Shown here one piece after another: positions 1 to 8,741 of a DNA stretch of 51,438 nucleotides; the first letter of the stretch is position 1, and each line of letters starts with the position of its first letter. Origin of the DNA: an uncultured Clostridia bacterium (lineage in GTDB: Bacteria; Bacillota; Clostridia; Christensenellales; Christensenellaceae). The DNA is taken from positions 1-51,438 of the forward strand of contig CAMSSU010000008.1 in the NCBI GenBank assembly GCA_947063485.1. The letters are read 5' to 3'. The translations under genes and the position numbers were made by a program. The notes under the pieces are model-generated. The model made no database searches. It had not been told where the DNA came from and worked only from the letters and a program-made list of their open reading frames with translations.

Positions 1-99
1 TACAAAAAAGCCATATAATTATATTTGAACGAGATTTTGATTTTTTATTCTAGCCTTCATTTTAAACATATAAATGCCTTGCCGTTTTCGCGCGGCACA

Positions 100-117
100 T
101 TGATATTTTTTTATCAA
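100..117. promoter_or_regulatory. Rex-like inverted repeat upstream of the LDH-like gene
   Basis: TTGATATTTTTTTATCAA is an 18-bp inverted repeat: 6-bp arms TTGATA/TATCAA around six T. Length and outer TTG...CAA match the redox-sensor Rex operator form (TTGTTAA, 4 nt, TTAACAA), with 5/7 and 6/7 matches per half-site. It lies about 58 nt upstream of the dehydrogenase ATG, and ldh genes are classic Rex targets. Binding is inference only. No convincing sigma-A promoter is visible in the first 175 bases. Confidence 0.35.
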
Positions 118-175
118 GGCTGTCCTCTCTCCCGTTCTTTGCAGCATCATAATAAACGATTGGAAGGTATTGATT

Positions 176-1129
176 ATGAGTGGATCCAAAAAGAACAAGG
201 TTGTCGTCATTGGGGCCGGAAGAGTTGGCGAATCCGTTGTCTATACCCTCGCGTTAAGCCGCGTCGCCTCTGAAATTGTCATGGTCGATGTCGCGGTGGA
301 TCGCGCAAAAGGCAGCGCGCTGGATGTCAACCACGGCCTCGCTTTTCATAAACAGGTTGTTGTGCGCCAAGGCGATTATTCTGATTGCGCGGATGCCAAA
401 GTCATCATCGTATCTGCCGGCCTCGCCAGAAAGCCCGGGCAAACGCGCCTGGATCTCGCAAAAAGCAATGTCAATATTGCCCGTTCGATTTCCAAAAGCA
501 TTATGGAATATGCCCAGGATCCCATCATCGTCATCATTTCCAATCCTGTCGATGTCCTGACCTATGTCATCCAAAAAGAGACCGGCCTGCCCAGCTCGCG
601 TGTCATCGGCTCCGGCACAATTTTGGATACCGCCCGCCTGCGCTATATGCTCAGCGAAGCGTGCGATGTGGATGTTACGGACGTCAACGCATATATTTTG
701 GGCGAACACGGCGACAGCCAGGTTCCCGCCTGGAGCTGCGCTACCATCGCCGGGATGCCCCTGCTGGAGTACTGCGATAAAAACGGCATCGAAATCCGTC
801 CCAGGCTTGCTGCCATTGCCGAAGAGACTGCCAAGGCCGGCGGCACGGTTATTTCGCTCAAAGGAGCGACGTATCTGGGCATCGCCATGAATACCTCCCG
901 CATTGTTGATGCAATTTTGGAAGATGAAAAAACTGTGCTTCCCGTCAGCCATGTGCTGAGCGGCGAAGTTTTAGGCATCGAAGATGTAGCCGTCAGCTTC
1001 CCCTGCGTTGTCAACGCAGATGGGATCAAGAAAATCCTCGATATCTCCTATGCCGCGGATGAAGAAAAGGCAATTATTGCTTCTGCTGAAAAGCTTAAGG
1101 CTTTCACGCAGGATGCATTAAATATGTAG
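176..1129 (+). CDS. mdh: L-lactate/malate dehydrogenase family protein, probably malate dehydrogenase
   Basis: This is an NAD-dependent 2-hydroxyacid dehydrogenase of the LDH/MDH superfamily, 317 aa, cytosolic. It has the N-terminal Rossmann motif GAGRVG, the substrate-binding Arg in DTARLR and the catalytic His in GEHGD, all LDH-like. The mobile-loop residue that discriminates substrate reads LARKPGQTR. Its Arg85 aligns with position 102, where LDHs carry Gln and malate dehydrogenases carry Arg. Together with the downstream malic enzyme this favours oxaloacetate/malate as substrate, although most of the protein (including KGAT near residue 227) looks like LDH. ATG 176 is chosen over an upstream in-frame TTG at 170 because GGAAGG lies 8 nt before it. 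Automated annotation may call it L-lactate dehydrogenase. Confidence 0.85.
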   Translation: MSGSKKNKVVVIGAGRVGESVVYTLALSRVASEIVMVDVAVDRAKGSALDVNHGLAFHKQVVVRQGDYSDCADAKVIIVSAGLARKPGQTRLDLAKSNVNIARSISKSIMEYAQDPIIVIISNPVDVLTYVIQKETGLPSSRVIGSGTILDTARLRYMLSEACDVDVTDVNAYILGEHGDSQVPAWSCATIAGMPLLEYCDKNGIEIRPRLAAIAEETAKAGGTVISLKGATYLGIAMNTSRIVDAILEDEKTVLPVSHVLSGEVLGIEDVAVSFPCVVNADGIKKILDISYAADEEKAIIASAEKLKAFTQDALNM

Positions 1130-1147
1130 TGAAAGGGAGAAATTAGA

Positions 1148-2320
1148 GTGGATAAGAAAGAATTCGCATTGCAGCAGCACGAGAGTTGGAAAGGCAAAAT
1201 TGAGGTCATTTGCCATGCTCCCCTGGAGACGCCGGAAGATCTGGCCGTCGCCTATACCCCTGGCGTGGCAGAGCCTTGCCTCAAAATTTCCGAGGATATA
1301 GATCTCTCCTATAAGTACACGCGCCGCGGAAATCTCGTCGCCGTCGTTACAGACGGCACGGCAGTGCTTGGCCTGGGCGATATCGGCCCGGAAGCAGGCA
1401 TGCCTGTTATGGAAGGAAAATGTGCGCTGTTTAAGCGCTTCGGCAACGTCGATGCCTTCCCTCTGTGTGTCCGCAGCAAAGAGGTCGACGACATCGTAAA
1501 AACGGTCCAGCTTCTCGCTGGCAGCTTTGGCGGTGTCAACCTGGAGGATATCTCCGCTCCCCGCTGCTTTGAGATCGAGAAGAAGCTGAAAGAGACCTGC
1601 GATATTCCGATTTTCCACGACGACCAGCACGGCACTGCCGTCGTTACTTTGGCCGCTATGATCAACGCGCTCAAAGTTGTCGGCAAAAAGCTGGATGAAA
1701 TTAAGGTTGTTACCTCTGGCGCCGGCGCGGCAGGAATCGCCATCATCAAGCTGCTCATGAAGATGGGGCTGAAAAACGTCATCATGTGTGATCGCAAGGG
1801 CGCAATTTACGAAGGCCGCGAGGGCCTGAACAGCGAAAAGATGGAGATGGCGAAAATCTCCAACCCGGAAAAGAAAGCTGGCTCTCTGGCGGATATGCTG
1901 GTTGGCGCGGATGTCTTTATCGGTGTCTCCGCTCCGGGCACAGTTACTCCAGAGATGGTAAAAACCATGGCAAAGGATGCAATCCTCTTCCCCATGGCCA
2001 ACCCAACTCCCGAAATTATGCCTGATCTGGCAAAAGAAGCTGGCGCCGCCGTCGTGGGCACGGGCCGCAGCGATTTCCCCAACCAGATCAACAATGTCCT
2101 TGCCTTCCCCGGAATCTTCCGCGGTGCGTTGGATGTCCGCGCAAGCGATATCAACGATGAAATGAAGATTGCCGCTTCCTATGCAATCGCGGGCATCATC
2201 AAAGACGAAGAACTCTCGGCCGAATATATCATTCCTGGCGCGATGGATCCCAGAGTTGCTTCCGCAGTTGCGGCGGCCGTTGCTCAGGCGGCTAGAGATA
2301 CCGGTGTAAACCGCATCTAA
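1148..2320 (+). CDS. malic enzyme (malate to pyruvate + CO2)
   Basis: This is a bacterial single-domain malic enzyme of 390 aa, performing oxidative decarboxylation of malate with NAD(P)+. Visible signatures are YTPGVAEP near residue 37, VTDGTAVLGLGDIGPEAG, the metal-site stretch HDDQHGTA, the nucleotide-binding GAGAAG and NPTPE. GTG start with GGGAG about 10 nt upstream. It begins 18 nt after the LDH-like gene and ends at a strong terminator, so the two form a bicistronic unit. Paired with an MDH-type dehydrogenase it would run oxaloacetate to malate to pyruvate (a malate shunt), moving reducing equivalents between cofactors. NAD versus NADP preference cannot be read from the sequence with certainty. 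Confidence 0.95.
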   Translation: MDKKEFALQQHESWKGKIEVICHAPLETPEDLAVAYTPGVAEPCLKISEDIDLSYKYTRRGNLVAVVTDGTAVLGLGDIGPEAGMPVMEGKCALFKRFGNVDAFPLCVRSKEVDDIVKTVQLLAGSFGGVNLEDISAPRCFEIEKKLKETCDIPIFHDDQHGTAVVTLAAMINALKVVGKKLDEIKVVTSGAGAAGIAIIKLLMKMGLKNVIMCDRKGAIYEGREGLNSEKMEMAKISNPEKKAGSLADMLVGADVFIGVSAPGTVTPEMVKTMAKDAILFPMANPTPEIMPDLAKEAGAAVVGTGRSDFPNQINNVLAFPGIFRGALDVRASDINDEMKIAASYAIAGIIKDEELSAEYIIPGAMDPRVASAVAAAVAQAARDTGVNRI

Positions 2321-2343
2321 TAAATAGGCAATACACAATTAAT

Positions 2344-2382
2344 AAAAAAGAAGGAGAATTGCTTCTCCTTCTTTTTTTGCGA
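2344..2382. terminator. bidirectional rho-independent terminator
   Basis: AAGAAGGAGAA and TTCTCCTTCTT form a perfect stem with a four-base loop, flanked by T-runs on both strands. It ends the malic enzyme transcript on the plus strand and can stop the L,D-transpeptidase transcript on the minus strand. The rest of the gap, to 2503, shows nothing recognisable. Confidence 0.9.
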
Positions 2383-2503
2383 AAAACTAAGGTCAAAAAC
2401 ACAGCATTCTGCCGGCGGCAACGCGCCTCCCCTCAGCGAACCGCAGGCTCAATTATTATAATTTCCAGTTCCAACCCTTGATATTGCCTAAGTTTGGCGC
2501 TTT

Positions 2504-3550
2504 CTAATTCTGGCTTCCCTGAACGAAAGGCGTCTCAATCGGAATATCCTGTTCCCGCCAGTAATCTGTATCTCCAATCTGCGCGGGCTCGATATCTACT
2601 CGCTCCCCAGGCAGCGCCGCCAGAACCAGGCGCTCCCGGATCGCCGCTGTCTCGGCATCCGAAGCATCCCCATCCCGAACAACGCACTCTGTTCCCGGCG
2701 CAATATGAAAATACATCCATTTCGCATCCGGCACAGTTAGGCGTACACAGCCGTGGGAATCCGCCTTGCCAAATCTCTCCCAAACTTCCTCAATATAAGT
2801 TGAAGTATCGAACTGGGAATATAGGATGGAGTGGAAATAGATTGCTCCTCTAATTTGTGTCCAAAACTGCCCATATGTCTTATCCCTGACAAACTGACTG
2901 AAGCGCACATGGTATTTATCCATTTTGAACTTCCCTTTGGGCGTGCAGTCATTTTTGCCCGTAGAGCAGAGCATATAGCGGACTGGCACAGTGTAATTGC
3001 CCTCCTCGTCTTTGGAGAAAACCATCGTAACCTGATGCTTCAAATCCACAATGATTTTATAAGTCCCCGCTTCCGGGTATCCCTTCGGGTAGTAATTTCT
3101 CGTCCCATCATCGCTCATCACCAGCTCTTCAAAGCTCATGTGCGTTGTCGGTGCCAGCAAATCAAAGGGATCGCATTCCTGTGCATCGCCGGAATAGAGC
3201 AGTTCCTGCATATCCTCGTCAGCAATGCCGCTCACTTCCAGCCCATTTTGCACCTGGAAGGCCTTGACGGCATAGAATGTTTCCGAGCCATAAACGCCTG
3301 TTTCCTGCTCCCAATCCAAGTAGTTCAGCGCCACAAGCCGTGCCTGCAGCTCTTCCACGTTTTCACCCTCCATGCCCTCTTGAAGCGGAGTTGGGCGCTG
3401 CTTTACCACTGGAGCAACGCTAGGCTCTATCTCAGGAGAAACTGTCGCCTCCTCTGCCTTTTCGCTTTCCTTTGCCTCTTCTTTTGCGCATCCTGTAACA
3501 ATAACTGCCAGCAACAGCAAAGACGCAATCATCCTTTTCCAATTTCTCAT
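2504..3550 (-). CDS. L,D-transpeptidase lipoprotein with peptidoglycan-binding domain
   Basis: This is an exported cell-wall enzyme of 348 aa. A lipoprotein signal peptide ends in VTGC (lipidated Cys21). A charged, Pro/Glu-rich linker follows, then a peptidoglycan_binding_1-type repeat at about residues 55-119 and a C-terminal YkuD catalytic domain. The YkuD signature SHGCVRL supplies the nucleophile Cys268 and His266; another His lies in YFHSILYS. Family members form 3-3 cross-links or anchor proteins in peptidoglycan. It stands alone between two terminators. ATG start preceded by GAAAGAGAG. Confidence 0.92.
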   Translation of the reverse strand: MRNWKRMIASLLLLAVIVTGCAKEEAKESEKAEEATVSPEIEPSVAPVVKQRPTPLQEGMEGENVEELQARLVALNYLDWEQETGVYGSETFYAVKAFQVQNGLEVSGIADEDMQELLYSGDAQECDPFDLLAPTTHMSFEELVMSDDGTRNYYPKGYPEAGTYKIIVDLKHQVTMVFSKDEEGNYTVPVRYMLCSTGKNDCTPKGKFKMDKYHVRFSQFVRDKTYGQFWTQIRGAIYFHSILYSQFDTSTYIEEVWERFGKADSHGCVRLTVPDAKWMYFHIAPGTECVVRDGDASDAETAAIRERLVLAALPGERVDIEPAQIGDTDYWREQDIPIETPFVQGSQN

Positions 3551-3568
3551 TTTTTCTCTCTTTCAATG

Positions 3569-3613
3569 AAAATACGGCATTCGCCCCTGTTACAAAGCGA
3601 ATGCCGCATTTTA
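3569..3613. terminator. rho-independent terminator after ppdK
   Basis: A roughly 15-bp stem (AATGCGGCATTCGC pairing with GCGAATGCCGTATT on the minus strand) with a 12-nt loop and a short T-run. It lies just downstream of ppdK and upstream of the L,D-transpeptidase gene. Confidence 0.8.
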
Positions 3614-3649
3614 ATTCATAAATATCTTGCTATCTTGGCAAAAGAAACC

Positions 3650-6280
3650 TTAGTTTTTCGCCAAAACCACTGCGTGTGCAGCAGCCAGTCTCGCGATCGG
3701 AACCCGGAAGGGCGAGCAGGAGACATAGTTCAGGCCGATGTTATGGCAGAAGATAACCGTGGAAGGATCGCCGCCATGCTCACCGCAGATACCCAGTTTG
3801 ATGTTCGGGCGGGTCTTCTTGCCGAGCTCAGCAGCCATCTTAACCAGCTTGCCAACGCCATCCTGATCCAGCTTCTGGAACGGATCGGACTCGTAGATCT
3901 TCTTGCCGTAGTATTCATCCAGGAACTTGCCAGCATCGTCTCTGGAGAAGCCGAACGTCATCTGCGTGAGGTCGTTCGTGCCGAAGGAGAAGAACTCAGC
4001 TTCTTCCGCAATCTCATCAGCCGTGATAGCGGCTCTCGGAATCTCGATCATCGTGCCGACATGGAAATCGAGCTTAACGCCCTTCTCTTCCATGACTTCG
4101 TTTGCCGTCTTAACAACGACATCCTTGCAGTATTTGAGCTCTTTCTTCTCGCCAACCAGCGGGATCATGATCTCGGGGACGATATCGTAGCCGCATTCCT
4201 GCTTCACTTCGATAGCTGCCTCGATAACTGCTCTGGTCTGCATCTCTGCAATTTCCGGATAGGTAACCGCAAGGCGGCAGCCTCTATGGCCCATCATCGG
4301 GTTGAACTCGTGCAGGCTCTCGATGGTGTTGATCAGCTCGTCATAAGGAATGACCATCTCGTTTGCCAGCGCGCGGATATCCTCCTCAGCGGTAGGCAGG
4401 AACTCGTGAAGCGGCGGATCCAGGAAGCGAATGGTTACGGGCAAGCCCTTCATCGCCTTATAGATGCCGGCGAAGTCTGCTCTCTGCATGGGCAGGAGTT
4501 TTGCCAGCGCTGCTTTTCTCTGATCAACCGTCTTGGAGACGATCATCTCGCGCATTGCAGCGATTCTGTCTTCGTCGAAGAACATGTGCTCCGTACGGCA
4601 GAGGCCAACACCCTCAGCGCCAAAGTGCAGAGCCGTCTCAGCATCTTTGGGGGTATCAGCATTCGTGCGGACTTTCAGCGTTCTGATCTCGTCAGCCCAC
4701 TTCATAACCTGCTCGAAATCGCCTGTGATAGCAGCTTCTACCGTGGGGATATTCTCTGCGTAAACGTTGCCCGTGCCGCCATCCAGGGAGATGGGATCGC
4801 CTTCGCCCAGCACACGGCCATCCGGCAGCAGCATGGTCTTCTTCTCTTCGTTGATGACAACTTCACCGCAGCCTGCAACGCAGCAGGTGCCCATGCCTCT
4901 GGCAACAACAGCAGCGTGGGAAGTTCTGCCGCCTCTTGCCGTCAGAATACCTTCGGAAACGTGCATACCCTCGATATCCTCCGGAGAGGTTTCCTGGCGG
5001 CAAAGCACGATTTTCTCACCGCGCTCTTTTGCAGCCATCGCATCTTCAGCCGTGAAGTAAACTTTACCGGAAGCGGCGCCAGGGGAAGCCGGCAAGCCCT
5101 TCGCAACGGGCTTCGCAGCCTTCAGAGCCTTCGCCTCGAACTGCGGGTGCAGCAGAGAATCCAGCTGCTGGGGCTCAACTTTCAAAATAGCCTGCTCCTT
5201 GGTGAGCTTGCCTTCTGCAACCAGGTCAACCGCAATCTTCAGAGCAGCCGGAGCCGTTCTCTTGCCGTTTCTGGTCTGCAGCATATAGAGCTTGCCGCCC
5301 TCGATGGTGAACTCCATATCCTGCATATCAGCATAGTGGTTCTCCAGCGTGGTCGCAATCTCAACGAACTGGTCGTAAACAGCGGGCATGGTCTCGTGCA
5401 GAGAGGAAATCGGCTGAGGCGTTCTGATGCCGGCAACGACGTCCTCGCCCTGTGCATTCATCAGATACTCGCCGTACAGCTTCTTTTCGCCGGTTGCAGG
5501 GTCACGCGTGAAAGCAACGCCCGTGCCGCAGTCGTCGCCCATGTTGCCAAATACCATGGCCTGAACGTTAACTGCCGTACCCCAGCTGCCCGGGATATCG
5601 TTCAAACGGCGGTATACGATAGCTCTGGGGTTGTCCCAAGAACGGAAAACAGCTTTGACAGCTTCCATCAGCTGCTCTTTTGCATCCTGCGGGAACTCAA
5701 CGCCCATCTCTTTCTTATAGAGAACTTTGTAATTTGCGACGATGTTTTTCAGATCTTCTGCATTCAGCTCTGTATCCAGCTTAACGCCCTTTGCCTCTTT
5801 GGCCGCATCCAGAATCTCCTCAAATTTGCTCTTCTCAATGCCCATAACGACATCCGAGAACATCTGAATGAACCGGCGGTAGCTATCATAAGCAAAGCGG
5901 GGGTTGTTCGTTTTCTTAGCGACAGCTTCCACAGCGACATCGTTCAGGCCCAGGTTCAGGATCGTATCCATCATGCCAGGCATGGATGCTCTCGCGCCGG
6001 AACGGACGGAAACCAGGAAGGGGTTCTCCGCATCGCCGAACTTCTTGCCAGCGATCTCCTCGGTTTTCGCAATCGCCTCATAAATCTCGGCAACAATCGC
6101 GTCATCGATGGTTTTCCCATCTTCGTAGTACTTCGTGCAGGCTTCGGTAGAAATCGTAAAGCCCTGGGGAACTGGCAGTCCGAGCTTTGTCATCTCAGCC
6201 AGGTTCGCGCCTTTACCGCCCAGCAGGTTCCGCATGGAAGCATCGCCTTCGCTGAAGAGGTAAACATACTTTTTACTCAT
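3650..6280 (-). CDS. ppdK: pyruvate, phosphate dikinase
   Basis: PPDK interconverts pyruvate + ATP + Pi and PEP + AMP + PPi. At 876 aa it is full length. The N-terminal ATP-grasp region contains GGKGANLAEM, the central swivelling domain carries the phospho-histidine loop GGRTSHAAVVARGMG, and the C-terminal TIM barrel holds CGEHGGDP with the catalytic Cys. An optimal SD, TAGGAGG, lies 8-9 nt before the ATG. In many anaerobes PPDK works in glycolytic direction or reversibly at the PEP-pyruvate node, which fits the nearby malic enzyme and LDH-like dehydrogenase. It is apparently monocistronic, between a promoter-like site at 6355-6383 and the terminator at 3569-3613. Confidence 0.98.
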   Translation of the reverse strand: MSKKYVYLFSEGDASMRNLLGGKGANLAEMTKLGLPVPQGFTISTEACTKYYEDGKTIDDAIVAEIYEAIAKTEEIAGKKFGDAENPFLVSVRSGARASMPGMMDTILNLGLNDVAVEAVAKKTNNPRFAYDSYRRFIQMFSDVVMGIEKSKFEEILDAAKEAKGVKLDTELNAEDLKNIVANYKVLYKKEMGVEFPQDAKEQLMEAVKAVFRSWDNPRAIVYRRLNDIPGSWGTAVNVQAMVFGNMGDDCGTGVAFTRDPATGEKKLYGEYLMNAQGEDVVAGIRTPQPISSLHETMPAVYDQFVEIATTLENHYADMQDMEFTIEGGKLYMLQTRNGKRTAPAALKIAVDLVAEGKLTKEQAILKVEPQQLDSLLHPQFEAKALKAAKPVAKGLPASPGAASGKVYFTAEDAMAAKERGEKIVLCRQETSPEDIEGMHVSEGILTARGGRTSHAAVVARGMGTCCVAGCGEVVINEEKKTMLLPDGRVLGEGDPISLDGGTGNVYAENIPTVEAAITGDFEQVMKWADEIRTLKVRTNADTPKDAETALHFGAEGVGLCRTEHMFFDEDRIAAMREMIVSKTVDQRKAALAKLLPMQRADFAGIYKAMKGLPVTIRFLDPPLHEFLPTAEEDIRALANEMVIPYDELINTIESLHEFNPMMGHRGCRLAVTYPEIAEMQTRAVIEAAIEVKQECGYDIVPEIMIPLVGEKKELKYCKDVVVKTANEVMEEKGVKLDFHVGTMIEIPRAAITADEIAEEAEFFSFGTNDLTQMTFGFSRDDAGKFLDEYYGKKIYESDPFQKLDQDGVGKLVKMAAELGKKTRPNIKLGICGEHGGDPSTVIFCHNIGLNYVSCSPFRVPIARLAAAHAVVLAKN

Positions 6281-6354
6281 CGCAAATCCTCCTAATTATA
6301 ATGAAAGTTTTTTAGGCAATAAAAATTTAGCCAAAAATTCTTTTAGCACCCAAA

Positions 6355-6383
6355 ATTATACATGAAAATAGCCGCAAGCACAA
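6355..6383 (-). promoter_or_regulatory. candidate sigma-A promoter for ppdK
   Basis: On the minus strand TTGTGC (6383-6378), 17 nt, then a perfect TATAAT (6360-6355), about 75 nt upstream of the ppdK ATG. The -35 is only half consensus and the site overlaps the hairpin behind recO. Confidence 0.45.
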
Positions 6384-6416
6384 GAGATAAATTGCAAAAT
6401 GCGGCTATTTTCATCC
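6362..6416. terminator. possible terminator hairpin after recO
   Basis: TGAAAATAGCCGCA and its complement TGCGGCTATTTTCA are separated by about 23 nt immediately downstream of the recO stop. The T-run after the stem is weak, so termination strength is uncertain. Confidence 0.5.
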
Positions 6417-6429
6417 ATTTTTCAGTTTT

Positions 6430-7143
6430 TCAAAAATCTTTGAGCAGCATCAGGCTTTTGGGCGTAATTTCCAGCGCGTTGGTCAGCCAGCGGATGGCCA
6501 GGGAGTAAAACTCCTTTTGTTCCGGCAATTCTATCTGCGCGACAGCTTTGGAAGGCGTTCTTAAAATGCGATCAATCCCCAAAATAAATTCCCGGGGAAT
6601 TTCCTCTCCTGGGCAATCGGCGCAAACCATTCCTCCTGCCCCGATATTGACCTTGCAAACCTCCCCGCTCCCGCAAATACTGCAATGCGAAAGTGAAGGG
6701 CGCAGGCCCAGAATATCCAACAGCTTAAAGACAAAAAAACAGAGCACTTTCTGCGGGCTCCCGCCGTGATCCATCGCATAAAGGCAGTTGACCAGCAGCG
6801 CAAACAGCCGGGCATTCTCCTGATCCGGCATCACAGTTTTTTCGCATACTTCCAGAAACAGCGTGCCCGTCAGCAGTGCGTGAATATTTTTGCGCAGATG
6901 AAAGAAATTATCTTTGGCGACTGCCTGCGTGATATAGTACTTGCCTTTTTGGTGGTTCATGCCAAAAAGAGCGCAGCAGAAGACATCACTGCTGGAAAGC
7001 AGCGAGCTTCCCTGCTTCCTGCATCCTCTGCAAAGCGCATCAATCCGCCCTTTTTCTTTGGAAAAGAGCGTCAGCATTTTATCTGTTTCCCGATAGTTGT
7101 TTGCCCGAAGCACGACGCATAGCATCGTCTCATTTTCAGCCAT
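6430..7143 (-). CDS. recO: DNA repair protein RecO
   Basis: RecO loads RecA onto SSB-coated DNA with RecR during gap repair. The 237-aa protein has the N-terminal OB-fold region (ETDKMLTLFSKEKGRIDALCRG) and a C-terminal four-Cys zinc knuckle, HCSICGS...VCADCP, near residues 153-178. Length is normal. It is the last gene of the yqfC...recO cluster, directly after yqzL and era as in Bacillus and most Clostridia. ATG start with AGGGG upstream. Confidence 0.95.
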   Translation of the reverse strand: MAENETMLCVVLRANNYRETDKMLTLFSKEKGRIDALCRGCRKQGSSLLSSSDVFCCALFGMNHQKGKYYITQAVAKDNFFHLRKNIHALLTGTLFLEVCEKTVMPDQENARLFALLVNCLYAMDHGGSPQKVLCFFVFKLLDILGLRPSLSHCSICGSGEVCKVNIGAGGMVCADCPGEEIPREFILGIDRILRTPSKAVAQIELPEQKEFYSLAIRWLTNALEITPKSLMLLKDF

Positions 7144-7163
7144 ATGTTTCCCCTGCCGCCGGG

Positions 7164-7280
7164 TTACTCGGTTTTTCCCAGCTCCCGGTAAAATAAATAG
7201 TAATTGATCGAGCCTGTTTTTTCAAACAGCGCAAAGGCCGTCTGTTTCGCATCATTTTCCATCGGATCGTTTTGTCTCAT
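7164..7280 (-). CDS. yqzL: YqzL-like small protein
   Basis: A 38-aa protein; its core FALFEKTGSINYYLFYREL resembles Bacillus YqzL (pattern F.QTGNIDTYLL.KELE), which lies between era and recO there too. The function of the family is unknown. The ATG at 7280 is preferred over upstream in-frame ATGs (7295 and 7352) because GGAGG is 8 nt before it. It sits about 78 nt downstream of era and 20 nt upstream of recO. Confidence 0.75.
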   Translation of the reverse strand: MRQNDPMENDAKQTAFALFEKTGSINYYLFYRELGKTE

Positions 7281-7358
7281 TTCTTTTGCCTCCATGCTCT
7301 TTCTATTCTTCTCTCTTACTTTTCCCGGAAGGCAAAATATCGAAACATGCAATTTCTG

Positions 7359-8240
7359 TTAATCCCGATACCCCAGCGTTTTGAGCATGAACCCGGAATT
7401 GCGCCAATCCTCCTTGACCTTGACCCAAAGCTGGAGGAACACTTTTGTTCCAAAGAGCATTTCCAGATCGCCTCTGGCCTCACTGCCGATTTTCTTGAGC
7501 ATAGCGCCTTTTTTGCCAATAATGATCCCTTTATGCGAATCCCTCTCACAGTAGATCACCGCAGAGACATTCGTCAGGTTTTCCTTCTCCTCCACTTTCT
7601 CGATCTCCACGCCAATGCCGTGTGGAATCTCTTCCCGCAAAGAGAGCAGCGCCTTCTCCCGGATGAGCTCGGAAGCCAGAAAGCGCTCGGGGCGATCTGT
7701 TACCATATCCTCCGGGTAATACTGCGGGCCAGGCTGCAAATACGAGACGATTTTTCGCTCCAACTCCTCAAGGCCCCAACCCTGCTTTGCCGAAGCCGTG
7801 CAGACCGCATCTTTCGCCACGCCCAAAGCATGCACTTTTTCTATTAACTGCTTAACCTTTTCGGGCTTTACCGCATCGATCTTATTGATAAGCACCAAAA
7901 GCCGATCCCCATTGAGCTTTTGAAGGATCTCTTCATCCCTCTGCAAGATGCCCACAACCCCATCGATGACCATGATGGTGAGATCGACATCTTTGTTCGC
8001 ATCATACGCCGTCTTTACCATATATTCGCCCAGCTTGTTGTGCGGCGTATGCAGGCCGGGCGTATCCAGAAAGATGATCTGGTAATCCGGCTTCGTCAAA
8101 ATGCCCACCACTTTATTGCGCGTTGTCTGGGCTTTTTGCGTTACAATCGCCACTTTCTCGCCAACTAAGGCGTTCATCAGCGTCGATTTCCCCACATTCG
8201 GGCTGCCCATAATCGAAATAAATCCAGAAAGATGTTCCAA
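7359..8240 (-). CDS. era: GTPase Era
   Basis: Era is a GTP-binding factor for 16S rRNA maturation and 30S assembly. It has 293 aa: G1 GSPNVGKST, the switch region TTRNKVVG, G3 DTPGLH, G4 NKID, and a C-terminal KH domain with the hallmark GIIIGKKGAMLKKIG. The start is a TTG with AAGGAG about 7 nt upstream. It is flanked by ybeY and yqzL; dgkA and cdd, often found between ybeY and era in Bacillus, are absent. Confidence 0.97.
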   Translation of the reverse strand: MEHLSGFISIMGSPNVGKSTLMNALVGEKVAIVTQKAQTTRNKVVGILTKPDYQIIFLDTPGLHTPHNKLGEYMVKTAYDANKDVDLTIMVIDGVVGILQRDEEILQKLNGDRLLVLINKIDAVKPEKVKQLIEKVHALGVAKDAVCTASAKQGWGLEELERKIVSYLQPGPQYYPEDMVTDRPERFLASELIREKALLSLREEIPHGIGVEIEKVEEKENLTNVSAVIYCERDSHKGIIIGKKGAMLKKIGSEARGDLEMLFGTKVFLQLWVKVKEDWRNSGFMLKTLGYRD

Positions 8241-8261
8241 AATCTTCTCCTTAGCGTATGT

Positions 8262-8741
8262 TTAGTTCCGCCCCAGCGCCTCTCGCTGCTTTTGGCGCAT
8301 CACTTGCTCTTCCTGCTCCTGCATATGGTCGTATCCCATCAGATGCAGCATACCGTGCACCGCCAGAAAGCACAGTTCCTGGGTCAGCGTATTGCCATAT
8401 TCCCTGGCCTGATCGGCCGCGTGCTCAATAGAGATAAAAATGTCGCCTAAAAACAGCTCTCCCTCTTCCCCCAGCTCGGGCTCAAGCCCTTCTTTCAGCG
8501 CCTCGCCAATCGGCCCCTGCAAATCGTTGGCAGGAAAAGACAGCACGTCCGTCGCCCGATCGATCCCGCGGAACTGGCGGTTCAGCTCCCAGAGATAGGC
8601 ATCGTCTGCAATGACGATGTTCGCAGAAAAATCCGCGATCCCTTCCAGCTGTGCCGCACGCGCGGCAGCGGCGTTAATCTCCTGCACGCATTCTGCCGCA
8701 AGCTCCAGCTCTTCTTTTTCTATTGCAACCAAGTCTCTCAT
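8262..8741 (-). CDS. ybeY: endoribonuclease YbeY (16S rRNA maturation)
   Basis: A zinc-dependent rRNA maturation and quality-control endonuclease of 159 aa. It has the family motif HGMLHLMGYDH, giving the three metal-binding His, plus upstream FRGIDRATDVLSFP. The ATG at 8741 overlaps the pgpH stop as ATGA and has GGAGG upstream; a longer in-frame extension was not used. Translationally coupled to pgpH. Confidence 0.97.
   Translation of the reverse strand: MRDLVAIEKEELELAAECVQEINAAAARAAQLEGIADFSANIVIADDAYLWELNRQFRGIDRATDVLSFPANDLQGPIGEALKEGLEPELGEEGELFLGDIFISIEHAADQAREYGNTLTQELCFLAVHGMLHLMGYDHMQEQEEQVMRQKQREALGRN

Noticed and set aside
37-74. TTGATT and TATAAA boxes upstream of the LDH-like gene as a promoter.
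   Set aside because: Spacing (26 nt) is wrong and no alternative pairing is convincing.
2831-6295. A 1154-codon open frame on the plus strand opposite ppdK, and similar long antisense frames opposite pcrA (46640-48544) and pgpH (9362-11137).
   Set aside because: Each lies wholly across a confidently identified gene, has no SD or family motif, and its residue composition looks like a mirrored codon-bias shadow.
6295-6300. A TATAAT on the minus strand immediately upstream of ppdK.
   Set aside because: It directly abuts the SD, so a transcript from it would lose the ribosome binding site.
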